A stretch of 64,000 nt of DNA. It comes from Peptoniphilus gorbachii. GTDB taxonomy: Bacteria > Bacillota > Clostridia > Tissierellales > Peptoniphilaceae. The first letter of the stretch is position 1. Each line of letters begins with the position of its first letter. The stretch covers positions 1-64,000 of the forward strand of contig NZ_JAFBDH010000004.1 in the NCBI RefSeq assembly GCF_016908115.1, read 5' to 3'. This document shows positions 1 through 8,727 of the stretch, piece after piece. Under the pieces are notes generated by a model that had not been told where the DNA came from, searched no databases, and saw nothing but the letters and a program-made list of their open reading frames with translations. Made by a program: the position numbers and the translations under genes.

Positions 1-264
1 TTCTTTTACGAATCTGTGATTCATTACGAATCTTTTTATCTTCACACTATTTAATTATCATGTTTCTTGCTACTTTTTTAAGTAGCTTATTTATTGTACT
101 CTTGTAAGTTCTTTTTGTCAAGTATTTTTTACAACTTTTTTGAAGTTTTTTTACTCGACTTTTACAAAAGTCTTGCTGTCTTAATGAGACAACTATTACA
201 GTTTAACATCTCATCACTTTATTGTCAACAGCTTTTTTGTTATTTTTTAATTTTTTATTAATTT
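1..264. other. AT-rich intergenic region at window edge
   Basis: No coding sequence, RNA gene or riboswitch is recognisable here. The stretch is very AT-rich, with several short repeats of the words TTTTGTCAAG and ACTTTT. What lies to the left of the window cannot be seen. Confidence 0.5.
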
Positions 265-300
265 TAAAAAAATAACAGCTGCATTTGTTACAGCTGTTAT
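265..300 (-). terminator. Rho-independent terminator after bioB
   Basis: A perfect 10-bp stem (272-281 pairs with 291-300, arm ATAACAGCTG) has a 9-nt loop. On the minus strand it is followed by a run of seven T. It lies about 60 nt past the bioB stop. Confidence 0.8.
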
Positions 301-361
301 ATATTACTATTTTTATTTTTCTTTGTCAAGTATTTTATAATAAATATTTTAAAGAATATTT

Positions 362-1327
362 TTACACTGCTTTTACAGTATAATCTAGTTCTCTAAATCT
401 TTCCATATCTTCTTCTATGCTGGCTCCCTTTGTAGTTAATAAGACTCCAGATATTGCTGCATTGGCTCCTGATTTAAAGGCTGATTTTCCAAATTCTTCC
501 ATTAATGATCTACCACCTGCTAGTCTTATTAGTGCTTTTGGTAGTATAAATCTAAAAGTTGCACAAGTTCTATTTACATCTTCCATTGATAAAGGTTCGT
601 TGTTTTCAAGTGGTGTGTTTTTTATTGGATTTAATAAATTTACTGGAACTGAGTGTACGTCAAGTTCTCTTAATTGTAGTGCCATGTCGATTCTATCTTT
701 ATAGTCTTCTCCAAGTCCTATAAGTCCACCTGAGCAAATTTCCATTCCCGCTTCTTTTGCTGCTTTTATTGTGTCAATTTTTTGATCATAAGTATGAGTA
801 GTGCAAATTTCTGGGAAGAAATTTCTTGATGTTTCAAGATTATTGTGAATTCTTGTAATTCCTGCGTCTTTTAATTTTTCAAAGGATTCTTCAGAAATTA
901 TTCCACCTGATATACATACTTTTATTCCTGGTGCTTTTTCATAAATCTTTCTTGTTATGCTACAAACTTTATCTATGTCTTTAGCTGTAAGTCCCTTTCC
1001 ACTAGCTACCATTGAGTATCTTGGAATCCCTCTATTGTATTTATCTAGGGCATCATTTACAATTGTTTCTTCATCTAATAGGTCGTATTCTTTTATATGA
1101 GTGTTGTAATGAGCTGATTGTGCACAGAATTTGCAATTTTCAGAACATTTTCCACTTTTCGCATTTATTATAGTACAAACATCAAAATTATTGCCGCAAA
1201 AGTATTCTCTAAGTTCATCTGCTGCTTTTGTCAAAGCTTCATAATCGCTATTGTATATTTCTTGGGCTTCTTCTCTTGTTACAGTGTATCCATTTTTTAC
1301 TTTTTCTTTTAATTCAATAATATCCAT
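362..1327 (-). CDS. bioB: Biotin synthase BioB
   Basis: Radical-SAM enzyme that inserts sulfur into dethiobiotin, the last step of biotin synthesis in the cytoplasm. The radical-SAM cluster motif CxxxCxxC is present as Cys61, Cys65 and Cys68 (CSENCKFCAQ), and the family motif RLAGGR lies near residue 265. At 321 residues it has normal length. A GGAG ribosome binding site precedes the ATG. No other biotin synthesis gene (bioA, D, F) is in the window, so the cell may convert imported dethiobiotin or carry the rest elsewhere; that is inference. It is transcribed alone towards a terminator at 272-300. Confidence 0.95.
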   Translation of the reverse strand: MDIIELKEKVKNGYTVTREEAQEIYNSDYEALTKAADELREYFCGNNFDVCTIINAKSGKCSENCKFCAQSAHYNTHIKEYDLLDEETIVNDALDKYNRGIPRYSMVASGKGLTAKDIDKVCSITRKIYEKAPGIKVCISGGIISEESFEKLKDAGITRIHNNLETSRNFFPEICTTHTYDQKIDTIKAAKEAGMEICSGGLIGLGEDYKDRIDMALQLRELDVHSVPVNLLNPIKNTPLENNEPLSMEDVNRTCATFRFILPKALIRLAGGRSLMEEFGKSAFKSGANAAISGVLLTTKGASIEEDMERFRELDYTVKAV

Positions 1328-1415
1328 CTCTTCAACTCCTGAAATAATTATATATTTCTAAAGGAATATTGTCAATCAGAATAATATTTTAGTTAACATT
1401 AAAAATTTTTGAATT

Positions 1416-2057
1416 TTAATCTCTATAATACTCAAATACGCCGAACTTTATCTTTTGATTTAGCTTTCTGAATTTTCTTTCATATTCAGTAACTATATTT
1501 TCTGGATAGTCTTCTAGTTTCATGTCAAATTCTTCAATAAGAGTGGAGAATCCACAGTCAGTAAAATAGTCTAAACTTTCTTCAAATAATTCTAAATCAT
1601 CTGTCTTAAAATAAATTTGTGATTTTGGCTTTAAAATAATTTTATACTTTTCTAAAAATCTTGGAAAAGTTAACCTTCTCTTCTTATGTTTTAGTTTTGG
1701 CCATGGATTACAAAAATTTATATAAATTCTACTTAATTCATTTTTATCAAAATAATCTAAAATATTTTCAGCATTAATTGGCATGGCTCTGACATTAGTT
1801 AATTCTTCATCTAAAATTTTACGAGTGGCATAGATAAGTGCATTAGTTTCAATGTCTACCATTATATAATTAATATTCTTATTTCTTTTTGCTGATTCTA
1901 TAGTAAAAGTGCCCTTGCCTGCGCCAATTTCAAGATAAATTGGATTATCATTTCCAAAAACTTCTCTCCATCTTCCCTTATTTTCTTCACCATTAAAAAA
2001 TACATAGGGATTTTCACGCATTTCAGGGATTGCAAAATGTTTTTTTCTAAGTCTCAT
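1416..2057 (-). CDS. trmB: tRNA (guanine-N7)-methyltransferase TrmB
   Basis: SAM-dependent methylation of G46 in tRNA. The SAM-binding loop LEIGAGKGTF is at residues 42-51, and the family signature appears as NFCNPWPKLKHKKRRLT. The usual form has Ser-Asp where this one has Cys-Asn before the PWP, a mild deviation in a conserved block. Length 213 is typical. AGGAGAG precedes the ATG. It follows no obvious operon partner; bioB lies 88 bp downstream on the same strand and could be co-transcribed. Confidence 0.93.
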   Translation of the reverse strand: MRLRKKHFAIPEMRENPYVFFNGEENKGRWREVFGNDNPIYLEIGAGKGTFTIESAKRNKNINYIMVDIETNALIYATRKILDEELTNVRAMPINAENILDYFDKNELSRIYINFCNPWPKLKHKKRRLTFPRFLEKYKIILKPKSQIYFKTDDLELFEESLDYFTDCGFSTLIEEFDMKLEDYPENIVTEYERKFRKLNQKIKFGVFEYYRD

Positions 2058-2145
2058 AATACTCTCCTTTTTTTGCTTTAAGCATTATAACATAAGTTGC
2101 AAGAGAATCAACAAGATAATTATATTTAATTAAATTTATTTTTCA

Positions 2146-2173
2146 AAAAAATAAAAGCCCTAAGGCTTTTATA
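2146..2173 (-). terminator. Terminator after secreted nuclease gene
   Basis: A hairpin AAAAGCC / GGCTTTT with a 4-nt loop is followed on the minus strand by a T-rich tract. It sits about 30 nt beyond the nuclease stop codon. Confidence 0.75.
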
Positions 2174-2202
2174 AAATTTAAATATAAATTTATCAAATAA
2201 AA

Positions 2203-2883
2203 TCAATTTTTGAAAAGTCTAGTCCTTCCAGTTTTGTAATCAATCCAAACTCGCTTTTCAATATTTTTAACAAAGACCCTGAAATTTATTTTTTTGCCAT
2301 GGTCTTCAATACTGTAAGCTTCCATAATAAGGCCTCTTGCCACTAATTCATCATCAACAAAAATTGGAGTAACCCTATATCTAACTTTTTTACCAGTATC
2401 ATTAATATAATTAGCAACAGCATTTTCAAAGGGCAACATTCCCTTGGCATTAAAAGATCTAGTGCCAGTCATAAGATTTTTCCAGTTGTCATTTTCGCCA
2501 GTTAACTTATAGGCAATTAAATGACATCTATTATAAACAGCTCCCCCTTCAACAAAATCATAAAACTTTTGATGCCAGCCTGTTGGATAAACCTTAGAAA
2601 TATCACCTCTGGGACCTTTTGGCATAGACTCGGGACCAATGAGGGCATTAGCAGGTCCAACCCTATTTAAACTATCTAAGTCAGAATAAGATTCAAAATC
2701 AGGACCCATCTTCAAATCATCAGAAGAAAACTGAGGCGGATCTTTATCAATTTGATAGTAGGGACTTTTTTCAGTAACCTCATATTTGTTTCCAAAAATA
2801 TCAAAACTATTTTCAGTAAATAAAAGAAGGGCAACAAGAACAAAAATAGCAGCAATGCCCTTTAAATTTTTATTTTTCATCAT
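2203..2883 (-). CDS. DNA/RNA non-specific endonuclease, membrane-anchored or secreted
   Basis: Resembles the Firmicutes DNA-entry/secreted nucleases of the beta-beta-alpha-metal NUC1 type. An N-terminal hydrophobic segment (about residues 8-24) would export or anchor it. The catalytic block reads NRCH (residues 118-121), the variant of the DRGH motif usual in this subgroup, followed by HLIAYKLTGEN and the metal-binding Asn in NWKNL (Asn136), then GMLPFENAVANYI. Expected role: degrading extracellular nucleic acid for uptake or nutrition. Two adjacent ATG codons and a weak upstream GGTG leave the exact start uncertain by one codon. It is a single gene with its own terminator. Confidence 0.85.
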   Translation of the reverse strand: MMKNKNLKGIAAIFVLVALLLFTENSFDIFGNKYEVTEKSPYYQIDKDPPQFSSDDLKMGPDFESYSDLDSLNRVGPANALIGPESMPKGPRGDISKVYPTGWHQKFYDFVEGGAVYNRCHLIAYKLTGENDNWKNLMTGTRSFNAKGMLPFENAVANYINDTGKKVRYRVTPIFVDDELVARGLIMEAYSIEDHGKKINFRVFVKNIEKRVWIDYKTGRTRLFKN

Positions 2884-2981
2884 ATCTTATACACCTTTAT
2901 TGAAATTAAAAATTTTAATTAACATAACTATTATAGATTATATTAGAATTTAAAAATTATCAAATTTTAATTTTCCAAACT

Positions 2982-3013
2982 AAAAAAACTCCCTACTTTT
3001 ATAAAGTAAGGAG
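2982..3013 (-). terminator. Terminator of the murB-hutD operon
   Basis: A hairpin with arms CTCC(C/T)TACTTT is followed by seven T on the minus strand. It is placed just after the hutD stop and ends the five-gene minus-strand operon. Confidence 0.85.
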
Positions 3014-3031
3014 CTTTTCCTCTAATTTTTA

Positions 3032-3553
3032 TTAAAATTCGCAAACTATTATTTTGCCAAGGCCTTTTATTTCTATTTTTTCTTTTTCAAGGTATATTGC
3101 TGAAAATTTTTCAAATTCTTTTCCATCAACTTTTAAATCTGCATCATAATTAAAAATTACTGCACGAGATTTTGCGTAAAATTCAAAGTTATTGATGTTA
3201 AGAGAGTACATTTTTGCGTCATTACCCTTTTTATAAATTAAATTAAAATCCCTAACATCGCCAGAGGATTTTGTTTCGTCATCTCCATTGAAGAAAAGCA
3301 CTTCAAAGGGAGCTAAGACAAATTTTTCTCCTGCTGTTTCTATATTCATGACATTATTTATTGGGGCAATGTATCTATTAAATCCCTTGTAAGGTGTGTA
3401 ATTTGAAACTTTTTCATTGCAAGTTGCCGTTGAAATTCTAAAATCAAAATTCTTTTCTCCAACACTTGCATTCTCTGGATAAATAAAAACTTCTGTTGTT
3501 ACTCCTGCTGACCATTTTGAATCTTTAAATTCATCTTTTTTTATAAATTTCAT
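3032..3553 (-). CDS. HutD/Ves family protein
   Basis: Cupin-like HutD family: the N-terminal block KWSAGVTTEVFIYPE matches the family pattern (W-S-G-G-x-T-T-E), followed by DFRIS and a C-terminal beta-rich half. HutD was named from histidine-utilisation loci, and its biochemical role is not well defined. Here there is no hut gene nearby. The ATG directly abuts the fni stop codon, with the GGAGG inside the end of fni, so the two are translationally coupled. The length of 173 residues is slightly below the usual 190 or so. The family call is firm; the function is not. Confidence 0.8.
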   Translation of the reverse strand: MKFIKKDEFKDSKWSAGVTTEVFIYPENASVGEKNFDFRISTATCNEKVSNYTPYKGFNRYIAPINNVMNIETAGEKFVLAPFEVLFFNGDDETKSSGDVRDFNLIYKKGNDAKMYSLNINNFEFYAKSRAVIFNYDADLKVDGKEFEKFSAIYLEKEKIEIKGLGKIIVCEF

Positions 3554-4570
3554 TTAATCCTCCAATAATTCCTTCAATTTTCCCGTAATCTTGTAATCAA
3601 CTTTTTGTAGTTCTTCAATATTTTTTGCACCAGATAAAATCATTAGCATCTTAGTTTTTTCAATTAGTCCATCAACATATTTAAGAGTGTATTCATATCC
3701 ACCACGCACAATGTAAGATAAGATTTCACCACAAATTGCTGTCATTGATGCACCTACTGCTAGACTTTTTACTATGTCTAGTGAATTTTTAATGCCACCA
3801 GCAGAAATTATATTTAAGTCCTTTAGATTTAATCTCTTTGCTTCAATTAAAGACATGGCTGTAGGTATTCCCCAAGTAAATAAATCCGAAATATCAGAAT
3901 TTGGATCTCTCAAATTTTCAATTTCAAGAAAGTTTGTACCACCGTAGCCAGAAATATCCACATATCTAACTCCAAGGTCATAAAGTTTTTTTACAGTTTT
4001 TGGAGACATTCCAAATCCAACTTCTTTTACTATAACTGGCACTTCAGATTTTTTTACAATTTCTTCTACATTTTTTAATATGCCAGAAAAATTTCTTTCC
4101 CCTTCCACTTGCACAAGTTCTTGTGCAGGATTTAAGTGAATTTGAATTGCATCGGCAGACAAAAGATCAACGGCTTTTTTTGCATCTTCAACGCTAGAAA
4201 AACCACTTAAATTGGATATAACAATCCCATCATCTATAATTTCTCTTACAATCTCAAAAGATTTTCTAGAATCTTCATCTTCAAGGGCAATAGTCTGTGA
4301 ACCAACAGCCATTGGCAAATTAAATTCCCTTGCAACCCTTGCAAGATCTCTATTTATTTCCTCTGAAAGATTGCTACCACCAGTCATGGCATTAATCATA
4401 AGGGGAAAATTTATTTTTTTATTTAAAAAATTTACGCTTGTATCAATTTCGTCGTAATTTATCTCTGGAATAGAGTCATTATACAAAAAGATATCAGAAA
4501 AAAGTGCATCGCCAACATAAGTAGAGCGAAGAAAATTTTCTATATGCTCTGTCTTTCTATATTTCCTCAT
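3554..4570 (-). CDS. fni: Type 2 isopentenyl-diphosphate delta-isomerase
   Basis: FMN-dependent interconversion of IPP and DMAPP for isoprenoid precursors. Recognised by RKTEHIENFL at the start, the flavin/phosphate loops (MTGGS, GSQ), the block QIHLNPAQELVQVEGERNF, and the C-terminal SAGGIKN. I chose the ATG at 4570 (MRKYRKTEH, 338 residues) because AAAGGAGG lies just upstream of it; a longer reading from a TTG at 4588 would place the ribosome binding site inside the gene. It lies 45 bp after yvcK. No mevalonate-pathway gene is in the window, though type 2 isomerases often accompany that pathway. Confidence 0.93.
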   Translation of the reverse strand: MRKYRKTEHIENFLRSTYVGDALFSDIFLYNDSIPEINYDEIDTSVNFLNKKINFPLMINAMTGGSNLSEEINRDLARVAREFNLPMAVGSQTIALEDEDSRKSFEIVREIIDDGIVISNLSGFSSVEDAKKAVDLLSADAIQIHLNPAQELVQVEGERNFSGILKNVEEIVKKSEVPVIVKEVGFGMSPKTVKKLYDLGVRYVDISGYGGTNFLEIENLRDPNSDISDLFTWGIPTAMSLIEAKRLNLKDLNIISAGGIKNSLDIVKSLAVGASMTAICGEILSYIVRGGYEYTLKYVDGLIEKTKMLMILSGAKNIEELQKVDYKITGKLKELLED

Positions 4571-4615
4571 TGTATCCTCCTTTAACAAGTAAATAATATC
4601 ATTTTATAAAAACAT

Positions 4616-5584
4616 TTACAAGAAAGTCCTTTCAAAAATGCAGGAACCAATTTTCTTGCCGTCATGTCTAATAAATCCATCTTTTACATCAATAAATTTT
4701 CCCTCAGTTAAGAGGACATTTTTTTCTTCAAAATATTTTCTGTCATCGTCACTGGCAAAAATAGGCATAGATTCTTCTTTCTTGTAATAATAATTATAGA
4801 CATCATCAGTGGCTCTATAACTATTGGCAATTACTTCGTCAATAAATTCATAACTAGAATGTTTTAAAATTGCCTCAAAATGATCCCTCAAAGAATAATT
4901 TTTTGTCTCGCCCCTTTGAGTCATAGCATTGGCAATATAAATTATGTGTGCCTTTGTGTCCCTTAGGGCTTCATTTATTCCAGCCACCAAAAAATTTGGA
5001 ATAACAGATGTATAAAGAGAACCTGGACCAATAATAACAATATCGGCATCTAAAATTGCCCTTAGGGCATCATCATTGGCACGTGGATAATGAGGAATCA
5101 TGCTCATTTTTTCAATTCTAGTATTTAACCTATAACACATTTTTGGAATGTAGGACTCGCCAACAACTTTGTCCTTGGAAAGAAATTCTGCCACAAGATG
5201 AGTTTCATCTAAGGTTACTGGAATAATTTTACCAGTAACATTAAAAACGCTACTCATTTCAATTAAAGCCCTGTCAAAGGACCCAAAAATATCTGCAAGG
5301 GCAGCAATTAAAATATTTCCCACATTTTGATTTTTTAAAGTGCCAGACTTAAATCTGTAATTCAAAAGTTCCTTTAAGGTTTCATCTGTATTAGATAGGG
5401 CAATTAAACATCTTCTCACATCGCCTGGTGGCAGGATATTTAATTCTTCACGCAAAATTCCACTTCCACCACCATCATCAGACATGGAGACTACAGCAGA
5501 AATATTTTTCGAATAAAATTTTAGTCCACGCAAAATAGTGGAGATTCCCGTACCTCCACCAAGGACTGCTATCTTTTTTTCCAT
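4616..5584 (-). CDS. yvcK: YvcK family gluconeogenesis/morphology factor
   Basis: UPF0052/CofD-like protein. In Bacillus YvcK is needed for growth on gluconeogenic carbon sources and for normal cell-wall synthesis, and it binds UDP-sugars. Visible motifs are the N-terminal GGGTG loop (VLGGGTGIST), VSMSDDGGGSG, and LPPGDVRRCL. At 322 residues it is full length. Its start overlaps the end of rapZ by 16 nt. The usual third partner whiA is not next to it; fni follows instead. Confidence 0.93.
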   Translation of the reverse strand: MEKKIAVLGGGTGISTILRGLKFYSKNISAVVSMSDDGGGSGILREELNILPPGDVRRCLIALSNTDETLKELLNYRFKSGTLKNQNVGNILIAALADIFGSFDRALIEMSSVFNVTGKIIPVTLDETHLVAEFLSKDKVVGESYIPKMCYRLNTRIEKMSMIPHYPRANDDALRAILDADIVIIGPGSLYTSVIPNFLVAGINEALRDTKAHIIYIANAMTQRGETKNYSLRDHFEAILKHSSYEFIDEVIANSYRATDDVYNYYYKKEESMPIFASDDDRKYFEEKNVLLTEGKFIDVKDGFIRHDGKKIGSCIFERTFL

Positions 5585-6435
5585 AAATTTTTCTCCATAT
5601 CTCTGTGAGTTACATAAGTGGACTTATATTCCTCTTTTAGGATTCTTCCAATTTCTTCAGCAATGGCAACAGATCTGTGAAAACCACCAGTGCAACCAAT
5701 ACCTATAGTTAAAACTCTCTTTTGCTCTGCCATATAATTTGGAATCAAAAATTCAAGTAAATCAATGGTTTTTTTAATAAATTCCTTAGTAACATCCCAC
5801 TTCATTACATAATTTTTGACCTCTTCAGTCTTGCCATTTAAGTCCTTTAACTCCTTAATATAAAAAGGATTTGGCAAAAATCTAACATCAAAAACAAGGT
5901 CCGCATCCTTTAAAATTCCACTTTTATAACCAAAACTAGAAACCTCAATAGCAAAATTGTCCTTCTCCTTATAAGAAACAAAGGCCATAAGTTGGGTCCT
6001 TAAATTTTTTGTAGAAAGACCAGTAGTGTCAATGACAAAATCAGCATTTTTCTTGACCTTTGAAAGAGTTTCTTCCTCAAATTTGTAGCCCTTAACTATG
6101 GAAGCATTCATAGGATGAGGACGTCTAAGCTCCTTATATCTTGCAATAATAGTTTCCATATCTGCATACAAAAACAAAAGCCTAGTCTTGACATTCATTC
6201 CCTTTAAATCTTCATAACTAGAGAAAAAAGAATTAAAAAACTCGCCACTTCTAAGGTCCACAACAACTGCAACCTTGTCAAAATTTTTGCTCTTAGCATC
6301 AAGAGCCATTTCACAAAACTTTGGCAGAAGGGCAGGCGCAAGATTATCCATGGCATAATATCCCAAATCCTCAAAAACATCTAAGGCATAAGACTTGCCC
6401 GATCCACTCATACCAGTAATAATAATAAGTTCCAT
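5569..6435 (-). CDS. rapZ: RapZ-family nucleotide-binding protein (YvcJ)
   Basis: P-loop ATPase/GTPase of the RapZ/YvcJ family. Walker A is GMSGSGKS at residues 8-15, followed by the family block AMDNLAPALLP and the C-terminal GIGCTGGFHRSVAIAEEI. In E. coli RapZ controls GlmS small-RNA decay. In Firmicutes YvcJ is less well understood, but it is nearly always beside yvcK, as here. Length 288 is normal. It is the second gene of the minus-strand operon, 17 bp after murB. Confidence 0.93.
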   Translation of the reverse strand: MELIIITGMSGSGKSYALDVFEDLGYYAMDNLAPALLPKFCEMALDAKSKNFDKVAVVVDLRSGEFFNSFFSSYEDLKGMNVKTRLLFLYADMETIIARYKELRRPHPMNASIVKGYKFEEETLSKVKKNADFVIDTTGLSTKNLRTQLMAFVSYKEKDNFAIEVSSFGYKSGILKDADLVFDVRFLPNPFYIKELKDLNGKTEEVKNYVMKWDVTKEFIKKTIDLLEFLIPNYMAEQKRVLTIGIGCTGGFHRSVAIAEEIGRILKEEYKSTYVTHRDMEKNLWKKR

Positions 6436-6452
6436 AAAATCACCAAATAAAA

Positions 6453-7346
6453 CTAATCCCCAATAATTTTAACTTCTCTCTCCAAATTCACACCAAACTT
6501 ATCATGAACAACCTTTTGTACGATTTCAATAGTTTCAAGAACATCTTTTGCAGTGGCATTATTTTTATTAACAACAAAACCACAGTGCTTTTCACTAATG
6601 CCAGCACCATTGTGAGTAAAACCCCTTAGACCTGAATCATCAATTAACTTGCCAGCAAAATATCCACTAGGTCTTTTAAAAGTTGAACCAGCAGAAGGAA
6701 GGTCAAGAGGTTGCTTTTCAGCTCGTCTTTTGTCAAATTCCTCGTACTTTTCTCTTATATCATCTTTATTTCCATGGCTTAGAGAAAAAGTTGCACCAAG
6801 AACAACTAAATCCCTTTCTTGCACAAGAGAATGTCTGTAAGAAAAATTCATATCCTGGCAAGAAACTTCAATTACCTTAAAATTTTCATCCAAAAGTCTA
6901 ACACTTTTAATTACATTTTTCATCTCGCCATCATAAGCACCAGCATTCATGACAACACCACCACCAAGAGATCCTGGTATGCCATGAGCAAATTCAAGAC
7001 CAGTAAGAGAATTTTCCATAGCAAACTCACTTACTTTTTTTAAGCTGACACCGGCGCCAGCATAAATTTCTGTGTCAGAAACTTTTTTCAAGTCCTTCAA
7101 TTTATTTTTAAGTTTAATAATAATTCCGTCAAAACCCTTGTCTTTCACAATAATATTTGTGCAGTTGCCAAGAATATAAAAATTATAATTATTTTTTTTG
7201 ATTTCCCTTAAAATTTCAATGAGAGTTTCCTCATCCTTTGGCTTGATAAGAAGTTTAGCAGGCCCACCAAGGCAAAAAGAAGTATGATTTCTCATTGGCT
7301 CATCATAAAAAAACTCTCCCAAATTTTCATTTATATTAAAATCCAT
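6453..7346 (-). CDS. murB: UDP-N-acetylenolpyruvoylglucosamine reductase MurB
   Basis: FAD-dependent reduction that completes UDP-MurNAc for peptidoglycan. Seen: FAD-binding GNCTNIIV, GLEFAHGIPGSLGGGVVMNAG, the YRHS block, and the proton-donating serine in AGSTFKRP (type IIb pattern). The ATG at 7346 (MDFNINEN, 297 residues) is preferred because GAGGTG lies just before it; a TTG four codons upstream would overlap that site. First gene of the operon murB-rapZ-yvcK-fni-hutD. The pairing of murB with rapZ/yvcK fits a cell-wall precursor control role. Confidence 0.95.
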   Translation of the reverse strand: MDFNINENLGEFFYDEPMRNHTSFCLGGPAKLLIKPKDEETLIEILREIKKNNYNFYILGNCTNIIVKDKGFDGIIIKLKNKLKDLKKVSDTEIYAGAGVSLKKVSEFAMENSLTGLEFAHGIPGSLGGGVVMNAGAYDGEMKNVIKSVRLLDENFKVIEVSCQDMNFSYRHSLVQERDLVVLGATFSLSHGNKDDIREKYEEFDKRRAEKQPLDLPSAGSTFKRPSGYFAGKLIDDSGLRGFTHNGAGISEKHCGFVVNKNNATAKDVLETIEIVQKVVHDKFGVNLEREVKIIGD

Positions 7347-7439
7347 AAAACACCTCAAAGTTATATTAAATTAATTATAACATTAATAAAAGATATTGGG
7401 AAAAATAAAAAACCAAGAGCCTAGCATATTTTTGGGCAT

Positions 7440-7465
7440 AAAAAAAAAGGCTTTCGCCCTATGTA
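7440..7465 (-). terminator. Terminator of the sigma/amidase/YvrJ operon
   Basis: On the minus strand AGGGC-GAAA-GCCTT is followed by a run of about nine T. It sits about 50 nt beyond the YvrJ stop codon. Confidence 0.75.
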
Positions 7466-7509
7466 AATTATTAATAAAAATATTAATAACATAAAATAAA
7501 TAAAATAAA

Positions 7510-7656
7510 CTAATTACTAAACTTTTCTATTGCAGTGCTAAGTTCAACTATAACTTCCTTTAGCTCCTCCATTTTTTTCTCCAATCTCACCAAAAGGTAA
7601 CAAGAAATAGCAATGGGAAAGCCAATATTTGAAATATTAGATAATAAATCTTCCAT
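7510..7656 (-). CDS. yvrJ: YvrJ family small membrane protein
   Basis: 48-residue protein. It starts MEDLLSNISNIGFPIAIS, has one hydrophobic segment (about residues 10-23) and then a charged amphipathic helix (RLEKKMEELKEVIVEL). This matches the YvrJ family, whose Bacillus member lies in the SigO/RsoA sigma-factor locus. Its shape, a short N-terminus with one membrane helix and a charged coil, also resembles small holin-like proteins of the BhlA/UviB kind; that is a resemblance, not a demonstrated homology. It begins 2 nt after the DUF2922 stop, so it is in the same transcript as the upstream sigma-factor operon. Function unknown. Confidence 0.85.
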   Translation of the reverse strand: MEDLLSNISNIGFPIAISCYLLVRLEKKMEELKEVIVELSTAIEKFSN

Positions 7657-7658
7657 GA

Positions 7659-7874
7659 TTAAATTTCATCTTCAGTTCTAGTAACAAGTAGGGCACCATT
7701 AAAACTTTTAACATGACCAACCTTGCCATTTACAAGATTGTTGTTAGTTATAATGTCGCCAACAGCTTTAGCTTCAACAGAAGTTATACCTTCTTTTGGA
7801 TTTAAAATAGTTAAATTCCAAGGATTTCCACCCTCATCTGCAAAACTCATCTTTAAAGTTTTAGTTTGTTTCAT
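7659..7874 (-). CDS. DUF2922 domain-containing protein
   Basis: 71-residue protein with the family pattern: TKTLKMSFADEGGNPWNLTI, then NPKEGITSVEAKAVGDIITNN, a short beta-rich fold. The start at 7874 has GGAGAT seven bases upstream; longer in-frame reading upstream is not supported. DUF2922, DUF1659 and YvrJ genes commonly occur together in clostridia and relatives. No biochemical function is known. It is the fourth gene of the operon that starts with the sigma factor. Confidence 0.82.
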   Translation of the reverse strand: MKQTKTLKMSFADEGGNPWNLTILNPKEGITSVEAKAVGDIITNNNLVNGKVGHVKSFNGALLVTRTEDEI

Positions 7875-7917
7875 AAATACATCTCCTTTCATAAAAAACA
7901 TCATACTGCCAAAAATA

Positions 7918-8142
7918 TTAGGCTTCACTTTCAAAAACTTCTTCAGTAATTTTAGAAGAAGAAGCAAAATTGCCATCGACTAAATTGCCAATTCCCTTAG
8001 ATAAATCATAAAGAAAATCATTAGAAGCATTATCATCAATATTTCTAATAGTTATACTTTTCTTTCTAATATTACCATCAGAATTAGTCTTAGTAGTAAC
8101 AGTCTTTAGCATAGCTTTTTTTTCATTAACCTTAATTGCCAT
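7918..8142 (-). CDS. DUF1659 domain-containing protein
   Basis: 74-residue protein: MAIKVNEKKAMLKTV, then a KSITIRNIDDNASNDFLYDLSKGIGNLV core, matching DUF1659. The ATG at 8142 has GGAGG eight bases upstream; a GTG three codons earlier overlaps that site and is unlikely. It and the DUF2922 protein downstream are of similar size and are possibly distant relatives. Function unknown. It lies between the amidase and DUF2922 on one transcript. Confidence 0.82.
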   Translation of the reverse strand: MAIKVNEKKAMLKTVTTKTNSDGNIRKKSITIRNIDDNASNDFLYDLSKGIGNLVDGNFASSSKITEEVFESEA

Positions 8143-8216
8143 TTTTTTCACCTCCTACTATATATATAGAATAAAAAGTCAAAAGTTACTATGATAAAAT
8201 AAAAAAATTTTAAAGA

Positions 8217-8693
8217 TTATAAACTTTCCTTAAACTCCCACCACTTTTGCCAATTATTTGCACTCATAGAACGAGGACAAATCTTGTGAGAAGCATCAAA
8301 ATGACGCACAACCCTTTCAAGGGGAATCTTGTAAAAATCCATGAGAAATCTAATAAGCTGACGAGCATTTTCAAGTGCGAGATTATAATTTCCATCACTA
8401 TTAATGCAAATTTCAATGCCAATAGAATTAGAATTAGTGATGCCGTACTTGCCATGGCCGTCACCACAGTGCCAAGAAGCATTGGCAGTTTCCACAGTCT
8501 CAACAATTCTCTTATCATCAACAAAATAATGAGCAGATGCCTTTCTGTTGCCACCATTAAAATATTTATAATGATTAAGAGCATCAGCACCAGGACTAGG
8601 ATTTCCCGTATCGTGGACTACAATATAAATAGGCTTAATATTGCCCTTCCTCTTCATATAATTAAATCTAATAAGTTTCTTCTCGATTAACAT
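8217..8693 (-). CDS. N-acetylmuramoyl-L-alanine amidase (Amidase_2), endolysin-like
   Basis: Zinc amidase that cleaves the MurNAc-L-Ala bond. The zinc ligands are His27 (IVVHDTGN), His131 (VVRHFDAS) and Cys139 (KICPR), with Glu94 in SIGIEICIN as a likely catalytic residue. At 158 residues it is the catalytic domain alone, with no signal peptide and no cell-wall-binding repeats. That is the build of a phage endolysin, which would need a holin or lysis of the cell to reach the wall. ATG 8693 has GGAGGTG upstream. It is second in the operon, 34 bp after the sigma factor and before three small genes, the last of them a one-helix membrane protein. Confidence 0.88.
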   Translation of the reverse strand: MLIEKKLIRFNYMKRKGNIKPIYIVVHDTGNPSPGADALNHYKYFNGGNRKASAHYFVDDKRIVETVETANASWHCGDGHGKYGITNSNSIGIEICINSDGNYNLALENARQLIRFLMDFYKIPLERVVRHFDASHKICPRSMSANNWQKWWEFKESL

Positions 8694-8727
8694 AAAATCA
8701 CCTCCAAAAAAATTTTCTAGCAAGCCA

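Noticed and set aside
1-264. Edge of an rRNA operon
   Set aside because: The AT-rich words are reminiscent of rRNA spacers, but no rRNA or tRNA sequence is visible, so the call cannot be supported.
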